Program-made: the position numbers and the translations under genes
DNA from: Halieaceae bacterium UBA4452
Lineage (GTDB): Bacteria > Pseudomonadota > Gammaproteobacteria > Pseudomonadales > Halieaceae
Assembly: GCA_002389505.1 (NCBI GenBank)
Contig: DGPA01000026.1
Span: 184,504 to 237,096, forward strand
Length of the DNA: 52,593 nt
Reading direction: 5' to 3'
The notes under the pieces: generated by a model
Databases searched by the model: none
What the model was told of the DNA's origin: nothing
Seen by the model: the letters and a program-made list of their open reading frames with translations, nothing else
Shown here: in pieces, positions 16,597-25,062 of the stretch
Numbering within the stretch: position 1 is the stretch's first letter
How the letters are laid out: each line of letters begins with the position of its first letter

Positions 16597-19041
16597 TCAT
16601 GACGGCGACTCCTGATGGCCGTTAAAAACGATGTCGAACAGCGCTTGGAAGCTACGCACAAAATGCACGTTGATACCTGCTTGAAGGTAATCTGGCAGCT
16701 CCTCGTAGTCCATGCGATTGGCCTCGGGCATGATCAGTTCAGGGATCTTACTGCGGCGCGCAGCAATGACTTTTTCTCGAATGCCACCCACCGCCAACAC
16801 CCGGCCGGTGAGCGTGAGCTCTCCAGTCATCGCCAGTGATCGCTTAATGCGTTCGCGCCGCGCCAATGAGACCAAGGCCGTGGCGATGGTGACGCCCGCA
16901 CTGGGGCCATCTTTTGGAGTGGCTCCCTCGGGCACATGTAAATGGACCATGCTTTCATCAAAAAAGGCGTCATCGCAACCGAGGGCTTTAAGATGTGACA
17001 TCACATAGCTATAGGCGATTTCGGCGCTTTCTTTCATGACATCACCCAGCTGCCCCGTTAACTTATAACCGCGATTGAGGGTGTGCACTTTACTCGACTC
17101 AATTGTCAGGGTAGCGCCGCCGTTGGCCGTCCAAGCCAGACCTGTCACCACGCCTTTGCCTCGAGCTGGCTTGTCGGCACGATAGCGCGGCTGGCCGAGC
17201 ATGTCGGTCACCTCGCGCTTACCCAAGCGCAGGGTATTCAAGCCCTCGTCCACCATGCGCACCACCGATTTACGCATAAGGCTCGCCAGTTGCTTTTCCA
17301 ATTGCCGAACCCCTGCCTCTCGACAATAGTCATCAACGACGACCTTCAGTGCAGCATCGTTGATCTTTATTTGCTTAACGCCAGCGCCGTGGCGCTCAAG
17401 CAGCTTAGGCCACAGGTGATGCTTGGCAATCGCGCGCTTCTCCTCACCAATGTAGCCCGCGAGTCGAATCGTCTCCATCCGATCCAGTAACGCCGGGGGA
17501 ATGGTATCCAGCTGATTGGCCGTGCAAACAAAGAGCACCTTGGAAAGGTCAACGCGCAAATCGAGATAGTGATCTAAAAATCCATGGTTTTGCTCGGGAT
17601 CGAGCGCCTCGAGTAATGCTGAAGCGGGATCGCCCTGAAAAGACTGCCCCATCTTGTCGATCTCATCCAGCATAATCACCGGGTTAGCGACTTTAACGTC
17701 TTTTAATGCCTGAACCAGCTTGCCCGGCATGGCGCCAATATAGGTGCGGCGATGACCTTTTATCTCCGCCTCATCGCGCATACCACCCACACTGAAGCGA
17801 TAAAACTCACGGCCTAAAGCATCGGCAATCGAGCGGCCAATACTGGTCTTACCGACACCGGGCGGCCCCACCAACAATACGATAGAGCCATCAATGTGTC
17901 CTTTAAACGCACCGACAGCCAAGAATTCAACGATGCGCTTTTTAACATCTGCCAAACCGTCATGGTGCTTATCTAGCGCTGCTCGGGCGTGGTCTAACGC
18001 TAGATTGTCATCGGAATACCGCCCCCAGGGTACCGCGCTTATCCAGTCAAGATAATTGCGCGTCACAGCATATTCAGGAGAACCCGACTCCAGCACCCTG
18101 AGCTTATCAAGCTCCTCGGTATATCGCGCTAACACGTGGGCTGGCGGATCGAGTTCGGCCATGCGTTGATCAAACCGCTCGGCATCTGAGGTTCGATCGT
18201 CTTTCGACAAGCCCAGTTCCTGTTGGATAACCTTCATTTGTTCTTTCAGAAAGAACTCGCGCTGATTATCGGCCACCTTGTCGTTCACTTGGCTCGCTAT
18301 TTGCCCCTGCAGCTCGGCCACTTCTTTTTCGCGCTTGAGCAATACTAGGACCTTGTCCATACGTGCTTGCAGCGGCAAGGTCTGCAAGATATCTTGGAGT
18401 TTGTCCCCGGTCGCTGTGGTCATGGCGGCGGCAAAATCCGCCAGTAAGCTCGGTTGATTCGGATTAATATTGCCCAGATAGTGCTTCAACTCCTGACTAA
18501 ATAATGGATTCAAGGGCAGCAGCTCTTTAATCGCCGCTATAATCGCCATGGCATACGCTTTTACCTCATCGCTGTCGCGATCTTTGGGCAGCGGCGGGTA
18601 TTCCACCTGAGCAATATACGGCCCGTCGGTATTCAGCCAGCGAATCACCCGAAAGCGTCGCAGTCCTTGAGCGATGAACTGTGCGGCTCCCTCGGGCGCC
18701 GTCGGCGGACTATGCAAGCGGACCACACAACCCATGTCGGGTAAATCCCGGGCATTGACCTCCGCTGGATTGACATCACCTGCAAAAATAAGCCCCAACA
18801 GGTTGGCGCCTTGATCAGTAATAGCATCGAGGGTGGCCGACCACTGCTCGGGGTTGAGGCCGACAGGTTGCACCTGCCCGGGGAAAAAGGGCCGTCCGGG
18901 GAGGGGTAAAATGACCAAGGTATCCGGCAGGACATCCTCGGCTATCGCCGGGGCATTGGCGGCATTAATGGCGCTCTGTGGGTCAACGCCATCGAGCACC
19001 TGACTCTGCTCGGGCTGCCTGTCGTCGCGTTCTTTACCCAC
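16597..19041 (-). CDS. ATP-dependent Lon-family protease (divergent Lon paralogue type)
   Basis: An 814-residue Lon protease degrading unfolded or regulatory proteins in the cytoplasm. Order: LON substrate-binding domain (about 40-235, with LPLPGRPFFPGQVQPVGL), coiled coil, AAA+ domain with Walker A GPPGVGKTS and Walker B VIMLDEIDKM, and a C-terminal Ser-Lys peptidase with DGPSAG and the lysine in GGIREKVIAARR. The start of the LON domain and the GGIREKV segment differ from classic Lon and resemble, from memory, the Pseudomonas Lon paralogue AsrA, so this may not be the only Lon. GTG 19041 is chosen because AGGGGAG lies 8 bases upstream; a TTG at 19059 is also open. No clpX or hupB neighbour is present, unlike classic lon. 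Confidence 0.9.
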   Translation of the reverse strand: MGKERDDRQPEQSQVLDGVDPQSAINAANAPAIAEDVLPDTLVILPLPGRPFFPGQVQPVGLNPEQWSATLDAITDQGANLLGLIFAGDVNPAEVNARDLPDMGCVVRLHSPPTAPEGAAQFIAQGLRRFRVIRWLNTDGPYIAQVEYPPLPKDRDSDEVKAYAMAIIAAIKELLPLNPLFSQELKHYLGNINPNQPSLLADFAAAMTTATGDKLQDILQTLPLQARMDKVLVLLKREKEVAELQGQIASQVNDKVADNQREFFLKEQMKVIQQELGLSKDDRTSDAERFDQRMAELDPPAHVLARYTEELDKLRVLESGSPEYAVTRNYLDWISAVPWGRYSDDNLALDHARAALDKHHDGLADVKKRIVEFLAVGAFKGHIDGSIVLLVGPPGVGKTSIGRSIADALGREFYRFSVGGMRDEAEIKGHRRTYIGAMPGKLVQALKDVKVANPVIMLDEIDKMGQSFQGDPASALLEALDPEQNHGFLDHYLDLRVDLSKVLFVCTANQLDTIPPALLDRMETIRLAGYIGEEKRAIAKHHLWPKLLERHGAGVKQIKINDAALKVVVDDYCREAGVRQLEKQLASLMRKSVVRMVDEGLNTLRLGKREVTDMLGQPRYRADKPARGKGVVTGLAWTANGGATLTIESSKVHTLNRGYKLTGQLGDVMKESAEIAYSYVMSHLKALGCDDAFFDESMVHLHVPEGATPKDGPSAGVTIATALVSLARRERIKRSLAMTGELTLTGRVLAVGGIREKVIAARRSKIPELIMPEANRMDYEELPDYLQAGINVHFVRSFQALFDIVFNGHQESPS

Positions 19042-19147
19042 CCCGCTCTCTCCCCTCAATGGTTCACCGTGTCGACGTCGCAGGACGTCATGGGATAGAG
19101 ATGGGATTGCCGGAGGAAAATCTCAAGTCACAGGTGACATTTTTTAC

Positions 19148-19495
19148 TCAGTCGTCGCCACTGGAAAACGGGGGCACCCCAGACATCGGAAATTTGGTCA
19201 CCTTCCCCAGTTTTGATTCTCCGGGTGTGTCCGTCACTTTAACCGCTCCCTCTTTGTCGACTTCGTCGATACGAATCACCGATTGCAGGGGGATATAGCT
19301 TCGCTTCACGCCAGCAAATTCAGCCTTTAATTTCTCTTCGGAGGGGTCAACCAGTACCTGTGAACGCTCGCCAAAGAGCATTTCTTCTATTTCAATGAAG
19401 CCCCACATATCACTCTGATAAATCTGACGGGCGAACAACTCGAACACCTGATTACCGTTGTGAAAAATTACCTTGTAGACCGGGTAGCTGGCCAT
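19148..19495 (-). CDS. DUF1820 family protein
   Basis: A 115-residue soluble protein of a family found in gammaproteobacteria and without known function. It has the family core YPVYKVIFHNGNQVFELFAR, then GFIEIEEMLFGERSQVLVD, PSEEKLKAEFAGVKRSYIPL and IRIDEVDKEG. It looks like a small beta-rich domain, with no signal peptide or TM segment. The frame is open to 19558, but ATG 19495 (MASYPVYKVIF) starts where the family starts, and GAGGAG lies just upstream. It precedes the Lon gene on the same strand by about 106 bases and is divergent from miaB. Co-transcription with the protease is possible, but nothing in the sequence shows a functional link. Confidence 0.85.
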   Translation of the reverse strand: MASYPVYKVIFHNGNQVFELFARQIYQSDMWGFIEIEEMLFGERSQVLVDPSEEKLKAEFAGVKRSYIPLQSVIRIDEVDKEGAVKVTDTPGESKLGKVTKFPMSGVPPFSSGDD

Positions 19496-19644
19496 GAACT
19501 CCTCGATGCCTTCCCTCGCGGGCGGCGCTGAATAAAAAAAGGGGCGCAATGGTACCACTTACCACCCGGGACGCCAGCATAGATGTCGTTCATCCACGCT
19601 AATATCGGTATACTGCGCGCCCTTTTCTACAAATCAAAGACCTA

Positions 19645-20994
19645 ATGGCTGTGACTGACTCAACTCCCAAAAAGTTATTCGTGCAAACCCACGGTTGCCA
19701 AATGAACGAGTATGACTCGTCCCGTATGGCCGACCTACTGGCCGAGAGTCACGGGTTGATGTGTACCGATACGGCTGAAGATGCCGACATCTTGCTGTTG
19801 AATACCTGTTCCATTCGCGAGAAAGCGCAGGAGAAGGTGTTCCACCAACTGGGCCGTTGGCGGCCCTTAAAAGAGAAAAACCCCCAGCTGATTATTGGGG
19901 TAGGAGGCTGTGTTGCCAGCCAAGAAGGCGCTGAAATAGGCAAGCGCGCGCCTTTTGTGGACCTTATCTTTGGCCCCCAAACACTGCATCGTTTACCCGA
20001 GATGATTGACCGCCGGCGTGACGGACAGCCGATGGTGGTCGACATTAGCTTCCCGGAAATCGAGAAATTCGATCGCTTACCCGATGCCAAAATTGATGGT
20101 CCCAGTGCCTTTGTGTCCATCATGGAAGGGTGCAGCAAGTACTGTTCCTTTTGCGTCGTACCCTATACCCGGGGCGAAGAGGTCTCGCGACCAGTCGACG
20201 ACGTCATTGCAGAAATAGCTGGCTTGGCCGAGCAAGGTGTCAAAGAGGTCAATCTGCTGGGACAAAACGTCAATGCTTATCGCGGCGTTAATCATCTCAA
20301 CGAGATCGTCGATTTCGCTGAGCTATTGCACCTGGTCAATGTCGTACCCGGCATCGAACGCATTCGCTATACCACCTCGCATCCCATGGAGTTCAGTGAC
20401 GCGATTATTGAGAGTTACCGAGAGATTCCCGCCCTCGTCGATCACTTGCATCTGCCTGTGCAAAGCGGCTCAGATCGCATCCTTATGGCCATGAAGCGGG
20501 GGCACACTGCCCTTGAATACAAAGCAAAAATTAGAGCACTCCGAAAGATTAGACCCACCCTCTCGCTCTCTTCTGATTTTATTATCGGCTTTCCCGGAGA
20601 GACCGAAGCGGACTTCGCCGCCACTATGGCATTGATAGAAGATATAGGCTTCGATCATTCCTTTAGCTTTATTTACAGCGCCCGGCCGGGCACCCCCGCC
20701 GCCGATTTACCCGACGACACGCCGGAGTCAGTAAAGAAGCAGCGGTTGCACATTTTACAGGGTCGTATCAGCCAACAGGCTCAGGCGATTAGTGTTGCCA
20801 TGGTGGGAACGACGCAGCGAGTATTGGTCACTGGCGTATCGAAAAAAGACCCCGGGCAGCTAGCTGGCCGCACTGAAAATAACCGCGTCGTTAACTTCCG
20901 CTATGATGACCACAGGATTATCGGTGAATTCACGCCAGTGACCATCACTGAGGCTTTGCCCAACTCTTTACGTGGAATTGTTACGTTAGCGTGA
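19645..20994 (+). CDS. miaB: tRNA-2-methylthio-N6-dimethylallyladenosine synthase
   Basis: MiaB is a radical-SAM methylthiotransferase that adds a methylthio group to i6A37 of tRNAs reading codons starting with U. The 449-residue protein has the N-terminal UPF0004 domain with three cluster-binding cysteines (THGCQMNEYDS, LNTCSIREKA, GVGGCVAS), the radical-SAM motif GCSKYCSFCVVPYTRG with CxxxCxxC, and a C-terminal TRAM domain (about 375-445). Length and motifs are those of a full enzyme. The ATG 19645 gives the usual start, though the ribosome-binding site is weak. It opens the + strand run miaB-phoH-ybeY-ybeX-lnt-leuS-lptE-holA; phoH follows after 70 bases. Confidence 0.96.
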   Translation: MAVTDSTPKKLFVQTHGCQMNEYDSSRMADLLAESHGLMCTDTAEDADILLLNTCSIREKAQEKVFHQLGRWRPLKEKNPQLIIGVGGCVASQEGAEIGKRAPFVDLIFGPQTLHRLPEMIDRRRDGQPMVVDISFPEIEKFDRLPDAKIDGPSAFVSIMEGCSKYCSFCVVPYTRGEEVSRPVDDVIAEIAGLAEQGVKEVNLLGQNVNAYRGVNHLNEIVDFAELLHLVNVVPGIERIRYTTSHPMEFSDAIIESYREIPALVDHLHLPVQSGSDRILMAMKRGHTALEYKAKIRALRKIRPTLSLSSDFIIGFPGETEADFAATMALIEDIGFDHSFSFIYSARPGTPAADLPDDTPESVKKQRLHILQGRISQQAQAISVAMVGTTQRVLVTGVSKKDPGQLAGRTENNRVVNFRYDDHRIIGEFTPVTITEALPNSLRGIVTLA

Positions 20995-21064
20995 TGCATT
21001 TCTTCGCTAAGTGGTTGACTCGCTGGCAAACCCCTGTATCGTCGTTTCCCCATAGACAACAAGA

Positions 21065-22129
21065 GTGACCAAACAGGCGTTGGACACCGATACACAGCCC
21101 GCGGATGCAGAAACGGCGTCGCGCGCAGCTTCAAAAATAAGCTTCACCCTAGATCCCAATGACGCCCGTCATCTGGCCAATCTTTGTGGCCAGCTGGACT
21201 GTCATTTGCGCCAAATAGAAGAGCGCCTGGGCGTCGTTATTCGAAACCGCAGCAACCACTTTACGGTCGAAGGCTTAGTGCCCGCTGCCAATACAACAGC
21301 CGCCCTGCTCAATTCACTCTACGATGACGTCAAACGCGGCGTCGGTCTCAGTCCAGAATCCGTCCATTTGCATTTACAGCAGGCTGATATAGAGACCTTG
21401 TTGCAAGCCGCTGCAGGCCACGATGATGACGGCATTAATGGCCCATTAATTATTCGTACCAAGCGCGCCTCCATTAAGCCCCGGGGGCGTAACCAGCTTG
21501 GCTATGTCGACGCCATCAGTCGTCACGATATTAACTTCGGCATTGGTCCCGCCGGCACCGGTAAAACTTATCTGGCCGTCGCCTGCGCTGTGCAATCGCT
21601 GATTGAAGAAGAGGTCAAGCGTATATTGCTGGTTCGACCCGCCGTTGAAGCGGGGGAGCGACTGGGTTTTCTACCGGGCGATCTGAGTCAAAAAGTCGAT
21701 CCCTACTTGCGGCCCTTATACGACGCGCTCTATGAAATGCTGGGTTTCGAAACGGTCAGTAAATATATAGAGCGCAATATTATTGAGGTCGCACCGCTCG
21801 CGTTTATGCGGGGAAGGACTTTAAATAACGCTTTTATCATCTTAGACGAAGCGCAAAATACCACCCGGGAGCAAATGAAAATGTTCCTCACCCGCATTGG
21901 TTTTGGCTCAACGGCCGTGATAACCGGCGATGCCACGCAGGTTGACCTACCCCGAGGACAGCATTCTGGACTGACCCACGCCACGCAAGTGCTCGACGCA
22001 GTCGAGGGTATTTCGTTCACTTGGTTTGCCAATAAAGACGTCGTTCGCCACCCGCTAGTCCAGCGCATTGTGTCCGCCTATGACACCTTTGAGGCTGGCT
22101 CAGATAGCGATCATCGGCGTCCATCATGA
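21065..22129 (+). CDS. ybeZ: PhoH-like ATPase (YbeZ)
   Basis: A 354-residue P-loop protein of the PhoH family, which works with YbeY in rRNA maturation and RNA quality control. An N-terminal KH-like part (about 35-110, with GVVIRNRSNHFTVEG) precedes the ATPase: Walker A GPAGTGKTYLA, LLVRPAVEAGERLGFLPGDL and Walker B FIILDEAQNTT, then ITGDATQVDLP. The start is a GTG at 21065 without a strong ribosome-binding site; a TTG five codons later is an alternative. The last bases overlap the ybeY start in ATGA, so the pair is translationally coupled, as in many gammaproteobacteria. Confidence 0.94.
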   Translation: MTKQALDTDTQPADAETASRAASKISFTLDPNDARHLANLCGQLDCHLRQIEERLGVVIRNRSNHFTVEGLVPAANTTAALLNSLYDDVKRGVGLSPESVHLHLQQADIETLLQAAAGHDDDGINGPLIIRTKRASIKPRGRNQLGYVDAISRHDINFGIGPAGTGKTYLAVACAVQSLIEEEVKRILLVRPAVEAGERLGFLPGDLSQKVDPYLRPLYDALYEMLGFETVSKYIERNIIEVAPLAFMRGRTLNNAFIILDEAQNTTREQMKMFLTRIGFGSTAVITGDATQVDLPRGQHSGLTHATQVLDAVEGISFTWFANKDVVRHPLVQRIVSAYDTFEAGSDSDHRRPS

Positions 22130-22623
22130 CACCGCTCATACATATCGACCGTACGGCTGGTCTTGAGGTCCCCGACGATGGGCAATTCAGGCGCTGGATC
22201 AGTGCCGCCCTCGAGGGCGCACAAACACGCGTTGACGTTGATGCGACACTCGAGGTGAGTATTCGCATCAATAATGTCGAAGAAATGGCCGATCTCAATC
22301 AGCACTACCGACATAAAGCTGGGCCCACCAATGTCTTGGCGTTTCCGGCGGCGCTACCCGAGGCTGTCGCTTGCAATCTCATCGGTGATATCGTCATCTG
22401 TGCACCCGTGGTGATCGAAGAAGCGCAACAGCAGCACAAGACGCCTTTGCATCACTGGGCGCATATCACCGTACATGGACTCTTGCATTTACTCGGCTTT
22501 GACCACGTTGACGATGCAGATGCGCAACAAATGGAATCCCTTGAAATCGCCATTTTGCGCCATCTAGGGCTGCCCAATCCGTATCTTTGCACCTCCCCCG
22601 CCACTTTGCATCAGGAGCCCTAA
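22126..22623 (+). CDS. ybeY: Endoribonuclease YbeY (16S rRNA maturation)
   Basis: A 165-residue metal-dependent RNase needed for 16S rRNA 3'-end maturation and ribosome quality control. The zinc-binding signature HGLLHLLGFDH is intact, giving the H-x3-H-x5-H ligands, and is followed by the family acidic stretch (DDADAQQME). The preceding core NHRYRHKAGPTNVLAF-like segment appears here as LNQHYRHKAGPTNVLAFPA. The ATG lies inside the end of the phoH gene (ATGA overlap). The next gene, ybeX, begins six bases after the stop. This ybeZ-ybeY-ybeX-lnt order is conserved widely among proteobacteria. Confidence 0.95.
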   Translation: MTPLIHIDRTAGLEVPDDGQFRRWISAALEGAQTRVDVDATLEVSIRINNVEEMADLNQHYRHKAGPTNVLAFPAALPEAVACNLIGDIVICAPVVIEEAQQQHKTPLHHWAHITVHGLLHLLGFDHVDDADAQQMESLEIAILRHLGLPNPYLCTSPATLHQEP

Positions 22624-22629
22624 ATCTCT

Positions 22630-23487
22630 GTGACTGACCCATACAACATCGACAATGACGACCGGTCTTGGGTAGAAAAACTCACCCATTTTCTCTCGGG
22701 CGTCCCCCAAAGCCGCTCGGATCTTGAAGGGGTGTTGAGCCTCGCGGCTGAGAATGAAATTATCGACGAAGACGCCAAAACCATTATGGAGGGCGCGCTG
22801 TCAGTGTCGGACATGCAGGTCCGAGACATCATGATTCCTCGGGCGCAAATGGTGGTCATTAAGGCTGACACCGACCTGCAGGAGGCCCTGCCACAAATCG
22901 TGCACGCCGGTCACTCTCGCTACCCGGTTATTGATGACAACCTCGACAATGTGACCGGCATTTTGCTCGCCAAGGATCTGCTGCCACTGATTATCGATAC
23001 AGCGACCGACCGTAATAATGATTTTGATCTAAAAGCGTTGATGCGACCCACGGTGGTGGTACCCGAGAGCAAACGGTTAAATGTGTTGCTGCGCGAGTTT
23101 CGCCAAAATCGCAATCACATGGCTATCGTTATTGACGAATACGGCGGTGTCGCTGGATTAGTCACCATCGAAGATGTGCTGGAAGAGATTGTCGGTGAAA
23201 TTGAGGACGAGACCGATGCGGCGGAAAGTCGTAATATTCGAAAAATAAGCGACGGCGATTACTTCGTTCAGGCACAGACCCCCATTGAGGATTTCAATGA
23301 CTACTTTGACGCAACACTGAGTGACGCCGAGTTCGATACCATTGGCGGCTTGGTCGTCAATGCTTTTGGTCACGTGCCGGCACGCAACGATACCACTCAG
23401 TTCGACAGTTTCGAGTTCCGCGTAGTCAACGCCGACCAGCGGCGGTTACTCAGTCTACGGGTCACTCCCATCGATGAGAGCGACTGA
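22630..23487 (+). CDS. ybeX: CBS-domain protein CorC/YbeX
   Basis: A 285-residue cytoplasmic protein with two CBS domains (about 65-190, with VRDIMIPRAQMVVI and MAIVIDEYGGVAGLVTIEDVLEEIVGEIEDE) and a C-terminal CorC/HlyC domain (about 205-280, with FDTIGGLVVNAFGHVP). YbeX/CorC has been linked to magnesium/cobalt efflux and to ribosome metabolism; which applies here cannot be told. The start is GTG at 22630 with AGGAG twelve bases upstream, a long spacing, so another start is conceivable. Its 3' end overlaps lnt by 14 bases. Confidence 0.93.
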   Translation: MTDPYNIDNDDRSWVEKLTHFLSGVPQSRSDLEGVLSLAAENEIIDEDAKTIMEGALSVSDMQVRDIMIPRAQMVVIKADTDLQEALPQIVHAGHSRYPVIDDNLDNVTGILLAKDLLPLIIDTATDRNNDFDLKALMRPTVVVPESKRLNVLLREFRQNRNHMAIVIDEYGGVAGLVTIEDVLEEIVGEIEDETDAAESRNIRKISDGDYFVQAQTPIEDFNDYFDATLSDAEFDTIGGLVVNAFGHVPARNDTTQFDSFEFRVVNADQRRLLSLRVTPIDESD

Positions 23488-24985
23488 GTTGATGGGCTGG
23501 AAAGCCTCCCCAATTCTGCACTACCTCGCGCCGATTGTCGCTGGCGCACTGTTCCCCTTAGGTCTCAGTCCTTTCGATAGCTGGTTGATGGTACCCCTCA
23601 GCGCGGCGCTATTTACCGCGCTATTGCACAGCCGAGGCAGACGCTCGGGGTGGTTGACTGGGTGGTTGTATGGCACCGGTTTTTTTGGCGCCGGGGCGTC
23701 CTGGGTGTATGTCTCGATTCATGTTTACGGCAGCGCGTCACCAGCGTTAGCCATACTACTCACAGTGCTCTTTTGTGGCGGTTTGGCGCTGTTGTTCGCG
23801 CTCCAAGGCCAGCTGTATAACCGCTGGTTTGCAGCCAGCGGCTGGCCCGCTGCGGCCCTAGCCTTTCCAGCACTGTGGGTGTTATTTGAATGGCTGCGCA
23901 GTTGGTTACTCACGGGCTTCCCCTGGCTCTATGCTGGCTATGCCAGCCTCGACACGCCCCTTGCTGGCTGGGCCCCCATTATTGGCATTTACGGTAATTC
24001 TCTATTACTTGTGGCCCTTGGAAGCCTCGTCGCCGCCGCCTATATTGCCCCCCGACCTAGGCGAAGACACCTTGGGGCTCTGGTGGGCTTAGTCGCGGTG
24101 GCGGGCCTCGCCGGAGAGGGCCTAAAGACCATTGATTGGACACAACCGGCCGGCGAGGCATTGAAGGTCGCGATTTACCAACCCAATATTTCCCTCGAGG
24201 ATAAATGGAATCGACGATTCCTGAGCCGCCAGCTAGATCAGTATCGGCAAGCCTCCGCACCCGCCTACCCATGGGCCGATATTCTGCTGTGGCCCGAATC
24301 AGCCCTGCCTGCTTACCAACACCAAGTCACTGACTACCTCGATGAGGCCGACAAGCTTGGCCTAGCTACCAACACCACGCTCATTACCGGCATACCTATC
24401 CGCACCTCGTCGGGCGCGCACAACAGCATCATCGCCATAGGCCTCGGCAGTGGTGTGCACCACAAACAAAAATTGGTTCCCTTCGGTGAATATGTTCCGT
24501 TGGCGTACTGGCTCAGGGGCATCATCGACTTTTTCGATCTACCCATGTCAAATTTTAACCCCGGCACCAAGCAGCCACCCTTATTACTGGCAGGGCAGTA
24601 CCGGGTAGCGCCGTTCATTTGCTATGAAATAGTTTATCCAGACTTCGTCACCGAGCATAGTCGTGATGCCCATTTTTTAGTCACGGTCAGCAACGATAGC
24701 TGGTTTGGAGATTCAATTGGCCCCCTTCAACACCTGCAAATGGCCCGCTTTCGTGCGCTCGAGACTGGCCGACCCTTGTTGCGCGGGACCAATAACGGTG
24801 TGTCGGCCATCATCGATCACCGGGGTGACCTGCAGGTCAGCAGCGAACAATTCGTCACGACGTTGTTACAGGGAGACATCACGCCCCGTCAGGGAAGTAC
24901 ACCCATCATGCGCTCCGGTAGCTGGCCAATACTGACCCTGTGCGGGCTAGTGCTGCTCGGCTTTCTGCGTCAAACTCGGCATTAA
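23474..24985 (+). CDS. lnt: Apolipoprotein N-acyltransferase
   Basis: Lnt adds the third acyl chain to the N-terminal cysteine of lipoproteins in the inner membrane. The 503-residue protein has about six N-terminal TM helices (residues 10-215), then a periplasmic nitrilase-like domain, then a final TM helix (about 480-498). The catalytic triad is visible: E in LLWPESALPAY, K in HKQKLVPFGEYVPL and C in APFICYEIVYPDF. It overlaps the end of ybeX by 14 bases. A second ATG at 23492 is an alternative start. LptE, encoded three genes on, is one lipoprotein that would be processed by this enzyme. Confidence 0.95.
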   Translation: MRATELMGWKASPILHYLAPIVAGALFPLGLSPFDSWLMVPLSAALFTALLHSRGRRSGWLTGWLYGTGFFGAGASWVYVSIHVYGSASPALAILLTVLFCGGLALLFALQGQLYNRWFAASGWPAAALAFPALWVLFEWLRSWLLTGFPWLYAGYASLDTPLAGWAPIIGIYGNSLLLVALGSLVAAAYIAPRPRRRHLGALVGLVAVAGLAGEGLKTIDWTQPAGEALKVAIYQPNISLEDKWNRRFLSRQLDQYRQASAPAYPWADILLWPESALPAYQHQVTDYLDEADKLGLATNTTLITGIPIRTSSGAHNSIIAIGLGSGVHHKQKLVPFGEYVPLAYWLRGIIDFFDLPMSNFNPGTKQPPLLLAGQYRVAPFICYEIVYPDFVTEHSRDAHFLVTVSNDSWFGDSIGPLQHLQMARFRALETGRPLLRGTNNGVSAIIDHRGDLQVSSEQFVTTLLQGDITPRQGSTPIMRSGSWPILTLCGLVLLGFLRQTRH

Positions 24986-25062
24986 ATTCGCCTTTACTGC
25001 TACAATCTCACCTCACCCAGGCCCCTCGGTCCGTCCATGTCGCCCCATTCAGAAAGAGTGTT

